From Halopseudomonas phragmitis (GTDB lineage: Bacteria > Pseudomonadota > Gammaproteobacteria > Pseudomonadales > Pseudomonadaceae), in assembly GCF_002056295.1 (NCBI RefSeq), contig NZ_CP020100.1, positions 2,689,501-2,753,500 on the forward strand: a stretch of 64,000 nucleotides of DNA, in the 5' to 3' direction. Below, in pieces: positions 1 to 8,165 of this stretch. The position numbers and the translations under genes were made by a program. A model generated the notes under the pieces. The model worked only from the letters and a program-made list of their open reading frames with translations. It was not told the origin of the DNA and searched no databases. Within the stretch, counting starts at the first letter, position 1. Each line of letters starts with the position of its first letter.

Positions 1-756
1 CCCTACGGCATGGTGCTGGTTACCGGTCCGACTGGTAGCGGCAAGACCACCACCCTGTACGCCATGATCAGCGAGATCAACCACGGCCTGGACAAGATCA
101 TCACCATTGAAGATCCGGTCGAGTACCAGTTGCCCGGCGTTCTGCAGATTCCGGTCAACGAGAAAAAGGGCCTGACCTTTGCCCGGGGGTTGCGCTCGAT
201 CCTGCGCCATGACCCGGACAAGATCATGGTTGGTGAGATTCGCGATGCCGAAACTGCCCAGATCGCGGTGCAATCGGCTCTGACAGGTCACCTGGTATTC
301 ACCACCCTGCATGCCAACAACGTGTTCGACGTGATTGGCCGGCTGGCCCAGATGGAGGTTGACCCCTACAACTTGGTTGCCGCGCTCAACGCGGTGCTGG
401 CGCAGCGGCTGGTACGGCTGGTCTGCCCGCACTGCCGGGTTGCGGCCAGCCCGGACGATGCTGAACTGCTGCGCTCGGGAATTGGCCTGGAGCAGCGCGA
501 GCATTATCGCTTTACCCAAGGCAAGGGCTGCCACCATTGTCGTGGTACCGGTTATCGCGGGCGTACCGCCATTGCCGAACTGCTGCGTCTGGACGATGAG
601 TTGCGGCAGATGATCGTTGAACGTCAGCCCATCAGCCGTATTCGCCAATATGCCAGTGTCCACGGTTTGCAGTTGCTGCGCCAAAGCGCCTTGCAGCTGG
701 TTGCCTGTGGTCGCACCTCGCTGGAGGAGATCAACCGTGTCACCTTTGCTGCCTGA
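1..756 (+). CDS. GspE/PilB-family secretion or pilus assembly ATPase (5' end outside window)
   Basis: This is the C-terminal 251 codons of a hexameric secretion ATPase that would power pseudopilus assembly from the cytoplasmic face of the inner membrane. Visible motifs, in order, are Walker A (GPTGSGKTT), the Asp box around IIEDPVEY-like ITIEDPVEYQ, the Walker B stretch PDKIMVGEIRD, the His box TGHLVFTTLH, and a four-cysteine zinc site (CPHC then CHHC) typical of GspE/PilB. The frame is open at base 1, so the N-terminal domain lies upstream. The stop overlaps the GTG start of the next gene. It could belong to a T2SS, a T4P or an MSHA-type system; the neighbours suggest a specialised hybrid. 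Confidence 0.93.
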   Translation, partial: PYGMVLVTGPTGSGKTTTLYAMISEINHGLDKIITIEDPVEYQLPGVLQIPVNEKKGLTFARGLRSILRHDPDKIMVGEIRDAETAQIAVQSALTGHLVFTTLHANNVFDVIGRLAQMEVDPYNLVAALNAVLAQRLVRLVCPHCRVAASPDDAELLRSGIGLEQREHYRFTQGKGCHHCRGTGYRGRTAIAELLRLDDELRQMIVERQPISRIRQYASVHGLQLLRQSALQLVACGRTSLEEINRVTFAA

Positions 757-1534
757 TCAAAGGACCATAGTGCTGACCGGATCGGAAGCCGGATTGTTCC
801 GTGCCAGTCAGGGGCGGGCTCAATGCCTGGCGCGGGTTGATTTCAACCTGGGTGACGAGGCTGGCTTACTGCAGGCCATGGCGCAGTTGCTTGAACAGGT
901 GCGGCGTGGCACCTGCTTGCGCCTGCTGTTGGCCAGCCATTACGTGCGTTACGCGCTGGTGCCCTGGAGCGATGACATCCACAGCCCGGCTGAACTGGCC
1001 GCTTATGTTCGCCTGCGTTACGAACTGATCTATGGCGAACATGTGCGCAACTGGCGTTTCTCGCTGTCCAGCGAGTCGGCTGGCAAGCCTCGGCTGTCGG
1101 CCGCGCTGCCGGACGAGCTGTTGAAATCCTGGTGTGAACTGGTGAGCCAGAGCGGTAATCAGTTGGGCTCGGTACAACCCTATCTGGCGGTGGCTTTCAA
1201 CCGCTTTCGTAACCGTCTGGAGCCGGACGATTTCCTGTTCATCCTGGCTGAGCCAGGGCGTGGCAGTCTGCTGCAGGTCAGTAATGGTGCCTGGGTTGGG
1301 GTGTACTCCCAGGGGTGCGCCGAACGCCGCGAGGCGCTGGCCGATCTGGTGGTGCGGCAAAGCACCCTGCTGGGGCTGGCAGCTGGCAGCAAGCGCCAGG
1401 CCTTCCTGCATGCTCCCGGGCAAACCCTTGATGATCTGGCATTACCTGAAGAACTGCACTGCCAGCGGCTGCAACTGGGCAGCCCGGCTGACAGCGTTGA
1501 CCCTCTGACCGACATGGCGCGGGTGGGCTGCTGA
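737..1534 (+). CDS. Probable PilM/MshI/GspL-like cytoplasmic assembly protein
   Basis: 265 aa. I choose the GTG at 737 because GGAGGAG (723-729) sits 7 bases upstream; the longer open frame begins inside the ATPase gene and reads as shadow sequence. The protein has no signal peptide or clear membrane helix. It has the alternating LLLASHYVRYALVPW and later SVQPYLAVAFNRF stretches reminiscent of the actin-like fold of PilM/GspL. It lies exactly where PilM-type proteins lie, between the ATPase and a PilN-like gene, so a role in coupling ATPase and inner-membrane platform is likely. Sequence similarity is weak and the family call is inference from position and pattern. Confidence 0.6.
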   Translation: MSPLLPDQRTIVLTGSEAGLFRASQGRAQCLARVDFNLGDEAGLLQAMAQLLEQVRRGTCLRLLLASHYVRYALVPWSDDIHSPAELAAYVRLRYELIYGEHVRNWRFSLSSESAGKPRLSAALPDELLKSWCELVSQSGNQLGSVQPYLAVAFNRFRNRLEPDDFLFILAEPGRGSLLQVSNGAWVGVYSQGCAERREALADLVVRQSTLLGLAAGSKRQAFLHAPGQTLDDLALPEELHCQRLQLGSPADSVDPLTDMARVGC

Positions 1535-1535
1535 C

Positions 1536-2060
1536 ATGCGATCGCTGACTCTTGAATTCAACCAGACCCGCAAGCCGGGCTGGCAAAGCTGGATGACACT
1601 GGGCGTTGGCGGGCTGGCCTGCCTGATCAGCCTGTCGTTCTACACCTGGCGCGATGAGCAGCCGGCGATGCTGCCGCGCGCGCCGTCCTCGACCAGTACC
1701 GAGCTGGTGCGCAGTCCGGCACAAATGCGCCTGCAAGCCCAGATGCTGAATGAAATGCGCCGGGTCTCGGCGCAGATGAACCGCCCCTGGGAGCGCCTGT
1801 TCGTGACCCTGGAAACTCTGCCGATGGAGGACATCGGCCTGCTCGGTCTGGCTACCGACGCGCGCAAGGGGCAACTGCGGATCCAGGCCGAAGCCCGTGA
1901 TCTGGAGGCTATGCTGGCCTTCCACCGGCGTCTGGAAGAGGGTGAGGCGCTTAGCGATGTCTACCTGCTCAACCACGAAGTGCTTGAGCGCAACCCCGGC
2001 CGCCCCGTGCGTTTCAGCCTGCTGCTTACCTGGAGGCTCGACGACGATGCTGTACTCTAG
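1536..2060 (+). CDS. PilN-like inner-membrane platform protein
   Basis: 174 aa. A short cytoplasmic N-terminus (starting MRSLTLEFNQ, compare the conserved N-terminal peptide of PilN that binds PilM) is followed by one membrane helix at about residues 20-36. A coiled-coil segment (about 60-85) and a ferredoxin-like C-terminal domain follow. This is the PilN/GspL-C layout and the size is normal. It starts 1 base after the upstream stop, and the next gene overlaps its end by 14 bases, so the genes are probably translationally coupled. Function is inferred from topology and gene order. Confidence 0.7.
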   Translation: MRSLTLEFNQTRKPGWQSWMTLGVGGLACLISLSFYTWRDEQPAMLPRAPSSTSTELVRSPAQMRLQAQMLNEMRRVSAQMNRPWERLFVTLETLPMEDIGLLGLATDARKGQLRIQAEARDLEAMLAFHRRLEEGEALSDVYLLNHEVLERNPGRPVRFSLLLTWRLDDDAVL

Positions 2061-2559
2061 ACTGATAGTGCTCGAACAGTTTCAACGCATCGGCTGGCCC
2101 GGTTTGTGTGGTGCGCTGTTGCTACTGCTGGCGTTGTTGTTGATGCTGCCGCTGGTGCTACCCGGCAGCCGGGTGGTGTTGCCGAGTCAGCATGACGCTC
2201 TGGTGGTGGCGCCAGTGACCGACAACGGCGCCCAGGAGCTGGAGCGCTTCCACCTGGCCTTGCCGGGCCAGCAGGATGCCGCTCTGGTGATCCAGCGTAT
2301 CTATGACCTGGCCGGACACCAGAGCATTGCCCTGGCCAGTGGTGAATACGCTCTGGCCAGCGAGCCCGGCAGTCGCCTGGCCCGCTATCAGATCATGCTG
2401 CCGGTGCGTGGCAGTTATCCGCAGATTCGCCGCTTCATTCATGCCATCCTCGCTGATATTCCCGCTCTGGCACTGGAGGACGTTGACTTGCAACGCCGCC
2501 AGGTCAACGACAGCCAGTTAGATGGGCGTATCCGCATGACCTTGTATCTTGCGAGGTAG
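2047..2559 (+). CDS. PilO-like inner-membrane platform protein
   Basis: 170 aa, starting at ATG 2047 preceded by GGAGG. It has one strong leucine-rich membrane helix at about residues 21-43 and then a periplasmic domain. That domain carries a conserved-looking LPVRGSYPQIRRFIHAIL segment, typical of the PilO/GspM fold where residues of the form Y..l..Fl..l pack the ferredoxin-like core. It would dimerise with the PilN-like protein. The gene overlaps its upstream neighbour and is followed 5 bases later by a PilP/GspC-like gene. The open frame extends upstream, but that part is out of frame with the real pilN-like gene and lacks an RBS. Confidence 0.7.
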   Translation: MLYSRLIVLEQFQRIGWPGLCGALLLLLALLLMLPLVLPGSRVVLPSQHDALVVAPVTDNGAQELERFHLALPGQQDAALVIQRIYDLAGHQSIALASGEYALASEPGSRLARYQIMLPVRGSYPQIRRFIHAILADIPALALEDVDLQRRQVNDSQLDGRIRMTLYLAR

Positions 2560-2564
2560 CCATC

Positions 2565-3095
2565 ATGAGCCGCAAACGCATGCTGTTCTGGTCCGGGTTC
2601 TTCGGTGTGGCGCTGGTGATTGCCTTGATCCCCGAGTGGCTGTTCGATGATACCGACCGGTCGTCGCCTGAACTCGAACGCAGCGCCTCGGGGGATGTGG
2701 CCGAAGCCCTGGCTGACTTCGCCTTGCCGGTCTTGTCACCAGAGAACCAGCAGAGCGGCCAGCCGGACCTGAGTCAGGTGCCGCTGCGTGACCTGTTCGC
2801 CAGCCGTAGCTGGTATGTGGCCCCGGCCCCGGTTGCCGCGCCGGTAGTGCGCCCGCAAGTCGCTGCGCCGGTCCAGATGGCCGCGCCACCGATGCCGTAT
2901 CGGTTTATCGGCCGGATGGTTGATGACGGCCAGCTCAAAGTCTTTCTCCTGCGTGACGACACTCTCTACGTGGTCAGCCCCGGCGATGTGATCGACGGTC
3001 TGTACCGGGTCGAAGGGCTGGTTGGTGATCAGTTGCAACTGCTGTACCTACCCATGGACCTGAGCCAGTCGTTGACTGTAGGGAGCCGGTTATGA
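2565..3095 (+). CDS. PilP/GspC-like periplasmic linker protein
   Basis: 176 aa. One N-terminal membrane helix (about residues 7-24) is followed by a flexible segment and a Pro/Ala/Val-rich linker (about 82-108). A C-terminal beta-rich domain reads YRFIGRMVDDGQLKVFLL then LYVVSPGDVIDGLYRVE. That pattern is the homology-region/PilP fold, which binds the N0 domain of the secretin and connects inner and outer membranes. The last four bases overlap the start of the secretin gene (ATGA), which fits its partner role. It is unclear whether it is closer to GspC or to PilP. Confidence 0.72.
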   Translation: MSRKRMLFWSGFFGVALVIALIPEWLFDDTDRSSPELERSASGDVAEALADFALPVLSPENQQSGQPDLSQVPLRDLFASRSWYVAPAPVAAPVVRPQVAAPVQMAAPPMPYRFIGRMVDDGQLKVFLLRDDTLYVVSPGDVIDGLYRVEGLVGDQLQLLYLPMDLSQSLTVGSRL

Positions 3096-4897
3096 GCCTG
3101 CGGATGCCGTATATCCTGCTGCTGTTGCTTGTATTGAGTGCCTGCGCCAGTGTCAGTCCTCAGCGCGAGGCGATTGCCCTGATCGACGAGGGCAACTATG
3201 AAGCCGGTCTGGCGCAACTGGAGGAAGCTGCGCGCCAGTCGCCACGCAATACTCACCTGCAAATCGCCCTGACCACCCAGCGCAGCCGGGTGGTTACTCT
3301 GTTGCTGACCCAGGCTGAACAGGCCAGGCTGATGCGAGACCCGGCCATGACCCGGGCACTGCTTGATCGGGTGCTGGCGATTGAGCCTGACAATGCCAGA
3401 GCCCATGAAGGGCTGCGTCAACTCGAGCGCCAGGCCCATCTGGCGGATTATCATCGCCAGGGTCTGACGGCGCTGCGCCGCGGTGATCTGCTCAATGCCG
3501 AACGCCAGGGCAGGGCGATGCTGGCAATCGACAGTCAAAGCCCGGAAGGCCAGGCGCTGATGCGCTCGATCGAGCAACTCAGGGTTCGTGAACAGCCGAT
3601 CAGCCAGCAATTGCTGACCCGATTGGGGCGTCCGGTGACCCTGGAGTTTCGGGATGCCGACCTGAAGGTGATTTTCGAAGTGCTGGCCCAGACCTCGGGC
3701 CTGAACTTCATCTTCGATAAGGATATCCGCCAGGACCTCAAGGCCACCCTGTTCGTGCGCGAGGTCACTATTGCCGAAGCAGTTGAATTGTTGCTGCAGC
3801 AGAACCAGTTGCACCAGAAAGTGGTGAACGACAATACCATCCTGATCTATCCCGATTCGCCGCAGAAACTCAAGGAGTATCAGGAGCTGGTGCTGCGGAC
3901 TTTTTACCTGACCCATATCGATGCCAACTCGGCACTGAACCTGATCAAGAACATGCTCAAGACCCGCGACGTCCATGTCGATGAGCGGCTCAACACCCTG
4001 ACCATGCGTGATACCCAGGATGCCGTGCGGATGGCCGAGAAACTGCTGCAGTTGCAGGATCAGGCCGACCCTGAAGTGGTGCTGGAAGTCGAGGTTATGG
4101 AGGTCTCGCGCCAGCGGATTCTCGACCTGGGGTTGCAGTGGCCCAATACCTTCGGGGTGGTCAACTCCGACGGCAGTGCTGTCACCATCCTCAACCAGTT
4201 GCGCGGGATCAACTCCGGGCGGATCAGCATCAGCCCGTCGCCGCAACTGCGGATCAATGCCCAAGACAACGATATCAACACTCTGGCTAGTCCGGTGATC
4301 CGGGTGCGCAACCGGGAGCAGGCACGGATTCATATCGGCCAGCGGGTGCCGATTATCAGCGCTACGTCGGTGCCCTCGACCCAGGGGCCGGTGATCACTG
4401 AAAGCATCACCTACCTCGATGTCGGCCTGAAACTGGAAGTTCAGCCGACTGTGTACCTCAACGATGTGGTCGCCATCCGGATTTCCCTGGAAGTGAGCAA
4501 CGCCACGCCGCTGGAGGCCACCCGCCAGGGCACCATTCCGGTTCAGGTCGATACCCGCAACGCCACCACCACCCTGAGCCTGAATAACGGTGAAACCCAG
4601 TTGCTGGCTGGCCTGGTGCGCAATGATCACAGCGCTGCCGGCAACAAGATCCCGGGGCTGGGCGATATCCCGACCGTCGGCCGGCTGTTCGGCAGCAACC
4701 GCGACACCACCGGAAAGTCCGAACTGGTGTTGTCGATCACGCCCAGGGTAGTGCGCAACCTGCCATACCAGAGCCCGGTCGACATGGAGTTCCCGATGGG
4801 TACTGAAAGCTTCATGCGCAGCCGGCCGGTCCAATTGGGTGAGGGTGGCCTTGACGGCCTCGGGATGATTCAGGACCCGGGAGGTGAGGCACCATGA
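3092..4897 (+). CDS. Lipoprotein secretin of the GspD/PilQ/MshL family
   Basis: 601 aa. The signal peptide ends in the lipobox LSAC, so the mature protein is probably outer-membrane anchored. Residues about 25-165 form TPR-like helical repeats. N-domains follow, starting near VTLEFRDADLKVIFEVLAQ. The secretin core includes VEVMEVSRQRILDLGLQW and the C-terminal signature LLAGLVRNDHSAAGNKIPGLGDIP then VGRLFG, ending with ELVLSITPRVV. The TPR-plus-secretin layout resembles MshL/PilQ-type proteins of MSHA or Tad-like operons more than a classic GspD. It would form the outer-membrane channel of this system. The end overlaps the first pseudopilin gene by four bases. Confidence 0.93.
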   Translation: MSLRMPYILLLLLVLSACASVSPQREAIALIDEGNYEAGLAQLEEAARQSPRNTHLQIALTTQRSRVVTLLLTQAEQARLMRDPAMTRALLDRVLAIEPDNARAHEGLRQLERQAHLADYHRQGLTALRRGDLLNAERQGRAMLAIDSQSPEGQALMRSIEQLRVREQPISQQLLTRLGRPVTLEFRDADLKVIFEVLAQTSGLNFIFDKDIRQDLKATLFVREVTIAEAVELLLQQNQLHQKVVNDNTILIYPDSPQKLKEYQELVLRTFYLTHIDANSALNLIKNMLKTRDVHVDERLNTLTMRDTQDAVRMAEKLLQLQDQADPEVVLEVEVMEVSRQRILDLGLQWPNTFGVVNSDGSAVTILNQLRGINSGRISISPSPQLRINAQDNDINTLASPVIRVRNREQARIHIGQRVPIISATSVPSTQGPVITESITYLDVGLKLEVQPTVYLNDVVAIRISLEVSNATPLEATRQGTIPVQVDTRNATTTLSLNNGETQLLAGLVRNDHSAAGNKIPGLGDIPTVGRLFGSNRDTTGKSELVLSITPRVVRNLPYQSPVDMEFPMGTESFMRSRPVQLGEGGLDGLGMIQDPGGEAP

Positions 4898-5367
4898 ACA
4901 GGCGTCGCGGCTCAGGCTTTACCCTGATCGAGCTGGTGGTGACCTTGGCGATTCTGGCCCTGCTGGCCGGGATGGCCGCACCGCTGGCTGAGACCCTGGT
5001 ACGCCGCGACAAGGAACGTGAACTCAAGCGGGCACTGTATGAAATGCGCGATGCGATCGACCGCTACAAGCTCTACGCCGATGCTGGCTATATCGACAAA
5101 CCGGCCGGCAGCTCGGGCTATCCGCCCAATCTGACGGTGCTGGTCGAGGGCGTGCGTGACAAGCGTAGCGCCCGTGGCGAGGCGTTCTATTTCCTGCGCC
5201 GCATTCCCCGTGACCCCTTCGCGGCGGAACTTGATGTTCAGCGCCACTGGGGGCTGCGTGCCTCAACCAGTTCCGTTGAGGATCCGCGTGAAGGTGATGA
5301 CGTGTTCGACGTCTACTCGCTGGCACGCGGGGTCGGCCTCAACGGCATCGCCTACCGGGAGTGGTGA
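4894..5367 (+). CDS. GspG-like pseudopilin 1
   Basis: 157 aa. The class III prepilin signal is clear: a short basic leader (MNRRRGSG), the cleavage site G-F, FTLIELVVTLAIL with Glu at position 5 of the mature protein, and then a hydrophobic helix. The globular part carries DAIDRYKLYADAGYI and RRIPRDPFAAE, matching the GspG C-terminal pattern in which a calcium-binding loop follows D-P-W/F. A prepilin peptidase is required, but none is in the window. It is probably the major pseudopilin or one of two paired ones, since the next gene is very similar. Confidence 0.9.
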   Translation: MNRRRGSGFTLIELVVTLAILALLAGMAAPLAETLVRRDKERELKRALYEMRDAIDRYKLYADAGYIDKPAGSSGYPPNLTVLVEGVRDKRSARGEAFYFLRRIPRDPFAAELDVQRHWGLRASTSSVEDPREGDDVFDVYSLARGVGLNGIAYREW

Positions 5368-5369
5368 GC

Positions 5370-5744
5370 ATGAAAACTCAAAGCGGTTTTACCCTGATCG
5401 AACTGCTGGTGGTAATGGTCATAGTCGCGACCCTGCTGAGCATCGCCACGCCGCGCTACTTCAACAGCCTGGAGGAGTCGAAGGAAACCACCCTCAAGCA
5501 GAGTCTGGCGGTGATGCGCGACATGCTGGATCAGTACTACGGCGACACCGGGCGCTACCCCGAATCGATCGAAGCGCTGGTTGAACAACGTTACCTGCGC
5601 CAGTTGCCCGAAGACCCCTTCACCGGCAGCCGGGTGACCTGGATCGAGGTGCCGCCGCCTGATGGCGTGGTCGGGCGGGTAGCCGATATTCACAGTGCCG
5701 CGACCGGTCAGGCCCGGGACGGGAGCTGGTATGCACACTGGTAA
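5370..5744 (+). CDS. GspG-like pseudopilin 2
   Basis: 124 aa. The ATG at 5370 is used, three codons inside the longest frame, because it follows GTGGTGAGC and gives the short leader MKTQSG. The prepilin signal FTLIELLVVMVIVATLLS is complete, with Glu5. The body has the GspG pattern (LKQSLAVMRDMLDQYYGDTGRYPESIEALV, given here as successive short motifs: MRDMLDQYYG and GRYPESIEALV), followed by LPEDPFTG. It shares its layout with the preceding pseudopilin, so the two probably arose by duplication and may alternate in, or cap, the pseudopilus. Confidence 0.9.
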   Translation: MKTQSGFTLIELLVVMVIVATLLSIATPRYFNSLEESKETTLKQSLAVMRDMLDQYYGDTGRYPESIEALVEQRYLRQLPEDPFTGSRVTWIEVPPPDGVVGRVADIHSAATGQARDGSWYAHW

Positions 5745-6249
5745 AGCCCAACGGGGCTTCAGCTACCTGGGGACACTGTTTCTGGTGACCCTGCTGGGTG
5801 CTGCTCTGGCGGGTACCGGACAGCTCTGGTCGGTCACCAGTCAGCGGGCCAAGGAGCAGGATCTGCTCTGGACCGGCACCCAGTATGCCCGTGCCTTGCG
5901 CAGTTACTACTACAGCTCGCCAGGGGTGGCGGTGTATCCCCGGGAACTGGCCGAGTTGTTGGAAGACAACCGCCACCCGCAACCACGTCGGCACCTGCGC
6001 CGGTTGTATCCAGACCCCATAAGCGGCAAGGCCGACTGGGGACTGATTCGCAGTGTCGACGGCGGCATCGCCGGAGTCTACAGCCGTTCCCAGACCCAGC
6101 CGTTCAAGCGGGCGGGGTTTGTTCCCCAATGGCAGGGCTTCACCGGTATGCAGCACTACTCGGACTGGCATTTCGTCGCCGAGAACGCCTTTGCGGCACA
6201 GGCTGGGCAGCCCAATGTGCCGCGCAGCAACAGCGGGAGGCAGCCATGA
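5731..6249 (+). CDS. Divergent pseudopilin-like protein lacking Glu5
   Basis: 172 aa from ATG 5731, overlapping the previous gene by 14 bases. The leader (MHTGKAQRG) and hydrophobic helix (FSYLGTLFLVTLLGAALAG) look like a class III signal, but the residue at mature position 5 is Gly, not Glu. Minor pseudopilins at the tip (GspK-like) also lack Glu5, so this may be an initiating or tip subunit. The rest has YARALRSYYYSSPG and a YPDPISGKADWGLI motif that resembles the GspG loop. It overlaps the csgE start by four bases. Tip role is inference. Confidence 0.75.
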   Translation: MHTGKAQRGFSYLGTLFLVTLLGAALAGTGQLWSVTSQRAKEQDLLWTGTQYARALRSYYYSSPGVAVYPRELAELLEDNRHPQPRRHLRRLYPDPISGKADWGLIRSVDGGIAGVYSRSQTQPFKRAGFVPQWQGFTGMQHYSDWHFVAENAFAAQAGQPNVPRSNSGRQP

Positions 6250-6650
6250 CTCGTGCACTGCTTAAGCGTCTGGGCCTGGCGGTGCTGCTTGGCCTGGCTC
6301 CGCTGCCGGCCAGTCAGGCGCTGGAAGAGCATATCGGTGGCTTCATCATCGATCAGAGCATTTCCCATATCGGTCATCAGTTCTACCGCTATTTTGCCGA
6401 GCGCATCCGTGATGGCGGTGAACTGGAGTTCAATCTGGTGATACGTGAACGGCCGTCAGCCCGCTGGGGCAGCCTGATCTGGGTCGAGCGCGATGGCCGG
6501 GTGCTCTATCACCGAATGCTGGCGCCGAACACCGCCCAACTGCAGTTGGTGGCCCACGACGCGGCTGACAGTGTGCTGGAACTACTACTACGCGAAGACC
6601 TGGAAAGCCTGCTGTACGACACCTTCGACATGGAGAGGGACGAGCTATGA
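6246..6650 (+). CDS. csgE: Curli assembly/transport component CsgE
   Basis: 134 aa with an N-terminal signal peptide ending near PASQA. The mature part carries the CsgE hallmarks: IDQSISHIGHQFYRYF near the start, ERPSARWGSLIWVE in the middle and a C-terminal acidic tail. In E. coli, CsgE caps the CsgG pore and selects curli substrates. The start codon at 6246 overlaps the stop of the pseudopilin-like gene, so this csg gene is built into the secretion operon. The identification rests on conserved motifs I can see, notably RPSARWGS. Confidence 0.93.
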   Translation: MTRALLKRLGLAVLLGLAPLPASQALEEHIGGFIIDQSISHIGHQFYRYFAERIRDGGELEFNLVIRERPSARWGSLIWVERDGRVLYHRMLAPNTAQLQLVAHDAADSVLELLLREDLESLLYDTFDMERDEL

Positions 6651-7048
6651 AACGCTACATGATGCTGTTTGCCGGAGCCTGCCTGAGCAGCGGGCTGTCG
6701 GCTACCGAACTGGTCTATACCCCGGTCAATCCGGCGTTCGGCGGCAATCCGCTGAACGGGACCTGGATGCTCAACAATGCCCAGGCACAGAATCGTCACA
6801 GATCCTCGAGCCTGAGCCGCACATCACCCAGTAGCCTGACCGCGCTGCAGCGCTTTACCAGCCAGCTCGAGTCGCGCCTGCTGTCGCAGTTGTTGAGCGA
6901 CATTCAGGCCGGCAACACCGGCAGCCTGACTACCGACGCTTTCATCATCAACATCATCGATGACTCCGGGCAACTGAGTATCTTGATCACCGACCGGCAG
7001 ACCGGTGAGGTGTCGGAAATCATCGTTAACGGCCTGACCAATCCCTGA
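6647..7048 (+). CDS. csgF: Curli nucleation/assembly component CsgF
   Basis: 133 aa. A signal peptide precedes TELVYTPVNPAFGGNPLNG, the conserved CsgF N-terminal segment that plugs into the CsgG pore. An Asn/Ser-rich linker and helix (LQRFTSQLESRLLSQLLSDI) follow, then a beta-rich C-terminal domain with FIINIIDDSGQLSI. It overlaps csgE by four bases. Its expected place is the outer-membrane surface, linking CsgG to the minor curlin CsgB. Confidence 0.93.
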   Translation: MKRYMMLFAGACLSSGLSATELVYTPVNPAFGGNPLNGTWMLNNAQAQNRHRSSSLSRTSPSSLTALQRFTSQLESRLLSQLLSDIQAGNTGSLTTDAFIINIIDDSGQLSILITDRQTGEVSEIIVNGLTNP

Positions 7049-7075
7049 GACGCCGAGATGAAAAGGACAACAGCC

Positions 7076-7924
7076 ATGAACAAGCTAGCGGCAGTATTGA
7101 TTGTGGCAGCAGTGGCAAGCGGCTGCGCCGTGCGAGAACCGATGCCGGCCAATCAGGAAGTCGAAAGCCCGACCCTGACCCCGCGGGCATCCACTTACTA
7201 TGACCTGCTCGAGCTGCCCCGGCCGCGTGGCCGGCTGATGGTAGCGGTTTATGGCTTCCGCGATCAGACCGGACAGTACAAGCCGACCCCGGCCAGCTCC
7301 TTTTCCACCAGCGTCACCCAGGGTGCCGCGAGCATGCTGGTCGACGCTTTGCAGGCCAGTGGCTGGTTCATGGTGCTTGAGCGTGAAGGGCTGCAGAATA
7401 TTCTGACCGAGCGCAAGATCATTCGTGCCTCGCAGAACAAGCCCGATACCCCGGTCAATATTATTGACGACCTGCCATCCCTGCACGCAGCCAACCTGCT
7501 GCTTGAGGGTGGCGTAACCGCCTACGACACCAATGTGCGTACCGGCGGAGTCGGGGCGCGGTATCTCGGCATCGGGCTGTCGCAGGAATATCGGGTCGAT
7601 CAGGTAACGGTCAACCTGCGGGCGGTGGATGTACGCACCGGTCAGGTCCTGGCTAATGTCATGACCACCAAGACCATCTACTCGATAGCCCGCAGCGCCG
7701 GGGTGTTCAAGTTCGTTGAGTTCGAGAAATTGCTGGAAGCCGAGGCAGGCTATACCAGCAATGAGCCTGCCCAACTCTGCGTGCTGTCGGCCATCGAGTC
7801 GGCGGTGGCCCACCTGATTGCCCAGGGTATCGAACGGCGGCTGTGGCAGGTGGCTGACAGCCAAAGCCTGGATAACCCCACCCTCAATCGCTATATGCCG
7901 TCCGCTGCCTTGTTGCAGCGCTGA
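7076..7924 (+). CDS. csgG: Curli export pore lipoprotein CsgG
   Basis: 282 aa. I use ATG 7076 because AAGGAC precedes it at good distance; an in-frame ATG at 7058 is the alternative. The lipoprotein signal ends in ASGC. The body shows the CsgG pattern: ASTYYDLLELPRPRGRLMVAVYGFRDQTGQYK, seen as YDLLELPRP then VYGFRDQTGQYK, followed by WFMVLEREGLQNILTERKIIR and LRAVDVRTGQVL. It assembles a nonameric outer-membrane channel for unfolded curlin subunits. It is the last gene of the operon and faces the convergent csgA-like gene across a hairpin. Confidence 0.96.
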   Translation: MNKLAAVLIVAAVASGCAVREPMPANQEVESPTLTPRASTYYDLLELPRPRGRLMVAVYGFRDQTGQYKPTPASSFSTSVTQGAASMLVDALQASGWFMVLEREGLQNILTERKIIRASQNKPDTPVNIIDDLPSLHAANLLLEGGVTAYDTNVRTGGVGARYLGIGLSQEYRVDQVTVNLRAVDVRTGQVLANVMTTKTIYSIARSAGVFKFVEFEKLLEAEAGYTSNEPAQLCVLSAIESAVAHLIAQGIERRLWQVADSQSLDNPTLNRYMPSAALLQR

Positions 7925-8165
7925 TGTTGTCCTGAGCTGCCTGGCCTGTAGCCCTGTGGGGAACAGGCCTGGTCAGTAGGGGCCTTATGGCGGGACATCG
8001 GCTGGCGAGTACTATCCCCCAAGCGAAGCTAGCCGTGCGTATATCGAAGCCCACGGCATCCCCTACGACAGCTGGTAAACCATCAACAGTTCAGTAGAAA
8101 CGAGGTTTGTTCGCTTACCATTCTGCCGCCCAATCGGGCGGCAGAATGGTTGGTGGGGCAGGGGG
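7925..8165. other. Convergent intergenic region with possible gene remnant
   Basis: 240 bases between csgG and the csgA-like gene. Apart from the hairpin listed separately, a plus-strand frame after a TAG at about 7976 reads GPYGG...YIEAHGIPYDSW and then stops near 8080. It has no start codon and may be the C-terminal remnant of a lost gene, but it is too short to be sure. Confidence 0.3.
8118..8149. terminator. Perfect 14-bp hairpin between convergent operons
   Basis: CCATTCTGCCGCCC pairs exactly with GGGCGGCAGAATGG around the 4-base loop AATC. It lies between the 3' ends of csgG (+) and the csgA-like gene (-). There is no good T-run on either side, so it may act as a bidirectional terminator or as an mRNA-stabilising 3' structure. 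Confidence 0.6.

Noticed and set aside
3029-4834. 601-codon open frame antisense to the secretin
   Set aside because: It mirrors the GC-rich secretin gene, reads as Gln/His-rich low-complexity sequence, has no RBS, and crosses the boundary of the PilP-like gene.
8118-8149. Phage attachment site or IS end
   Set aside because: No duplication or transposase lies nearby, and a perfect hairpin between convergent operons is better explained as a 3' RNA structure.
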